Translations under genes and position numbers: made by a program
The notes under the pieces: model-generated
Told to the model about the DNA's origin: nothing
Databases searched by the model: none
Seen by the model: only the letters and a program-made list of their open reading frames with translations
In this document: positions 57,401 to 57,864 of the stretch, one piece after another
How the letters are laid out: each line of letters starts with the position of its first letter
How positions within the stretch are numbered: the first letter of the stretch is position 1
Source: RGIG4608 sp045643885
Lineage (GTDB): Bacteria; Bacillota; Clostridia; Oscillospirales; CAG-272
Assembly: GCA_045643885.1 (NCBI GenBank)
Contig: JAZRFY010000005.1
Coordinates: 1-57,864, forward strand
DNA length: 57,864 bases
Direction of reading: 5' to 3'

Positions 57401-57864
57401 ATGGAAAAAGAAATATTAAATGGGACTCGTATCCCTTACGAACTTTCCGTAGAAGAACTCAGCAAAATGTTATCTTCTCCAATTATGAAGGATTTTTCTC
57501 TTGCGTGCGAAGCGTTATCCTACAAAAATGATGTTACTGCGTACGAGGCGATGAAGCCCTTTATCAACGACAAGGATAAATACCGCAGGCTGTATATCTT
57601 AAAAACGATTTTCCGTCATCCAAATTCCGCCGAGTTGGTTGCTTTTCTTGAAAATGCGATTTCTTCCGATGATCTTTTGTTTGTGGAAAACGGACTGATC
57701 GTTATAGCCGAATACAAAATAAAAATTTCCGATTCGCTGTTGCTTTCCGCTGTTACCAAGCATTTACCAAACCTCTACACAGCCGTACGCGCATTGAATA
57801 CACTTGACATTTGCGAAGAGAATTACACAAAACTGACGGCACTTTTCTCAAAGGTTGAACAATG
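57401..57864 (+). CDS. HEAT-repeat-like protein, N-terminal part (runs off window)
   Basis: ATG at 57401, 10 nt after AAAGG, opens a frame that stays open to the window end (at least 154 codons). The start reads MEKEILNGTRIPYELSVEEL. The rest is made of paired amphipathic helices of about 35-40 residues (LACEALSYKNDVTAYEAM, then LYILKTIFRHPNSAELVAF, then LFVENGLIVIAEYK), as in HEAT/armadillo-type repeats used for protein contacts. No enzyme motif is visible. It lies just beyond tRNA-Gln and the hairpin array, and it uses GCG, CGC and CCG-type codons somewhat more than upstream genes, so it may belong to a different, possibly acquired, segment. No specific function can be assigned. Confidence 0.7.
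   Translation, partial: MEKEILNGTRIPYELSVEELSKMLSSPIMKDFSLACEALSYKNDVTAYEAMKPFINDKDKYRRLYILKTIFRHPNSAELVAFLENAISSDDLLFVENGLIVIAEYKIKISDSLLLSAVTKHLPNLYTAVRALNTLDICEENYTKLTALFSKVEQ

Overview
The window looks like a chromosome segment of a low-GC, spore-forming anaerobic Firmicute of the Clostridia type, probably an uncultured gut or rumen member. The evidence is a Firmicute dcw cell-division cluster, meso-DAP-type MurE, paired YmfF/YmfH, SpoVAC, a lysine riboswitch, near-consensus SigA promoters with 17-bp spacers, strong AGGAGG ribosome sites and compact intrinsic terminators. Secreted pectate lyase, a CotH-like lipoprotein and large carbohydrate-binding-like surface proteins suggest life on plant polysaccharide. 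The species cannot be named from this sequence alone.

Layout. 1-3235: the end of rpsU, a helical protein of unknown function, and a leftward ylxM-ffh-rpsP-khpA operon. 3391-8436: a rightward run of two M16 peptidase-like proteins, lgt, folD and a putative cyclase. 8739-21669: dcw cluster mraZ-rsmH-ftsL-like-pbp-murE-murF-mraY-ftsW-murG-ftsQ-ftsZ, lacking murD, murC, murB and ftsA. A 150-nt structured RNA precedes the transpeptidase gene. 21758-41224: single genes and short operons (cupin, ten-TM exporter-like permease, PHP phosphoesterase, pectate lyase, hydrolase, heterodimeric ABC exporter, eukaryote-type branching enzyme, 4Fe-4S aldo/keto reductase, YwaF-like protein, Na+/Ca2+ exchanger with an attenuator-like leader, CotH lipoprotein). 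This part ends with an overlapping pair: an acetyltransferase of the GlmU C-terminal type and GlmM fused to an XRE DNA-binding domain. 41684-49226: two tandem paralogous secreted proteins sharing modules and an amphipathic C-terminal tail. 49300-49645: tRNA-Pro with a partly duplicated 3' end. 49785-52458: lysine riboswitch and ABC transporter. 52547-57864: hydrolase, coiled-coil protein, orphan SpoVAC, ABC exporter, TraX-like protein, tRNA-Gln, an array of small hairpins, and a HEAT-like gene running off the edge.

How it fits together. The dcw cluster supplies lipid II synthesis (MurE, MurF, MraY, MurG) and septation (FtsL, PBP, FtsW, FtsQ, FtsZ). HTH-GlmM and the acetyltransferase supply the GlcNAc-1-P that feeds the same pathway and may report on it to transcription. 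Lysine uptake is under riboswitch control.

The candidates most worth attention as undescribed biology are the XRE-GlmM fusion operon, the leader RNA in front of the division transpeptidase gene, the leader of the Na+/Ca2+ exchanger, and the C-terminal tail shared by the two large secreted proteins. Gene starts were set by ribosome-binding-site spacing; several are shorter than the longest open frame.
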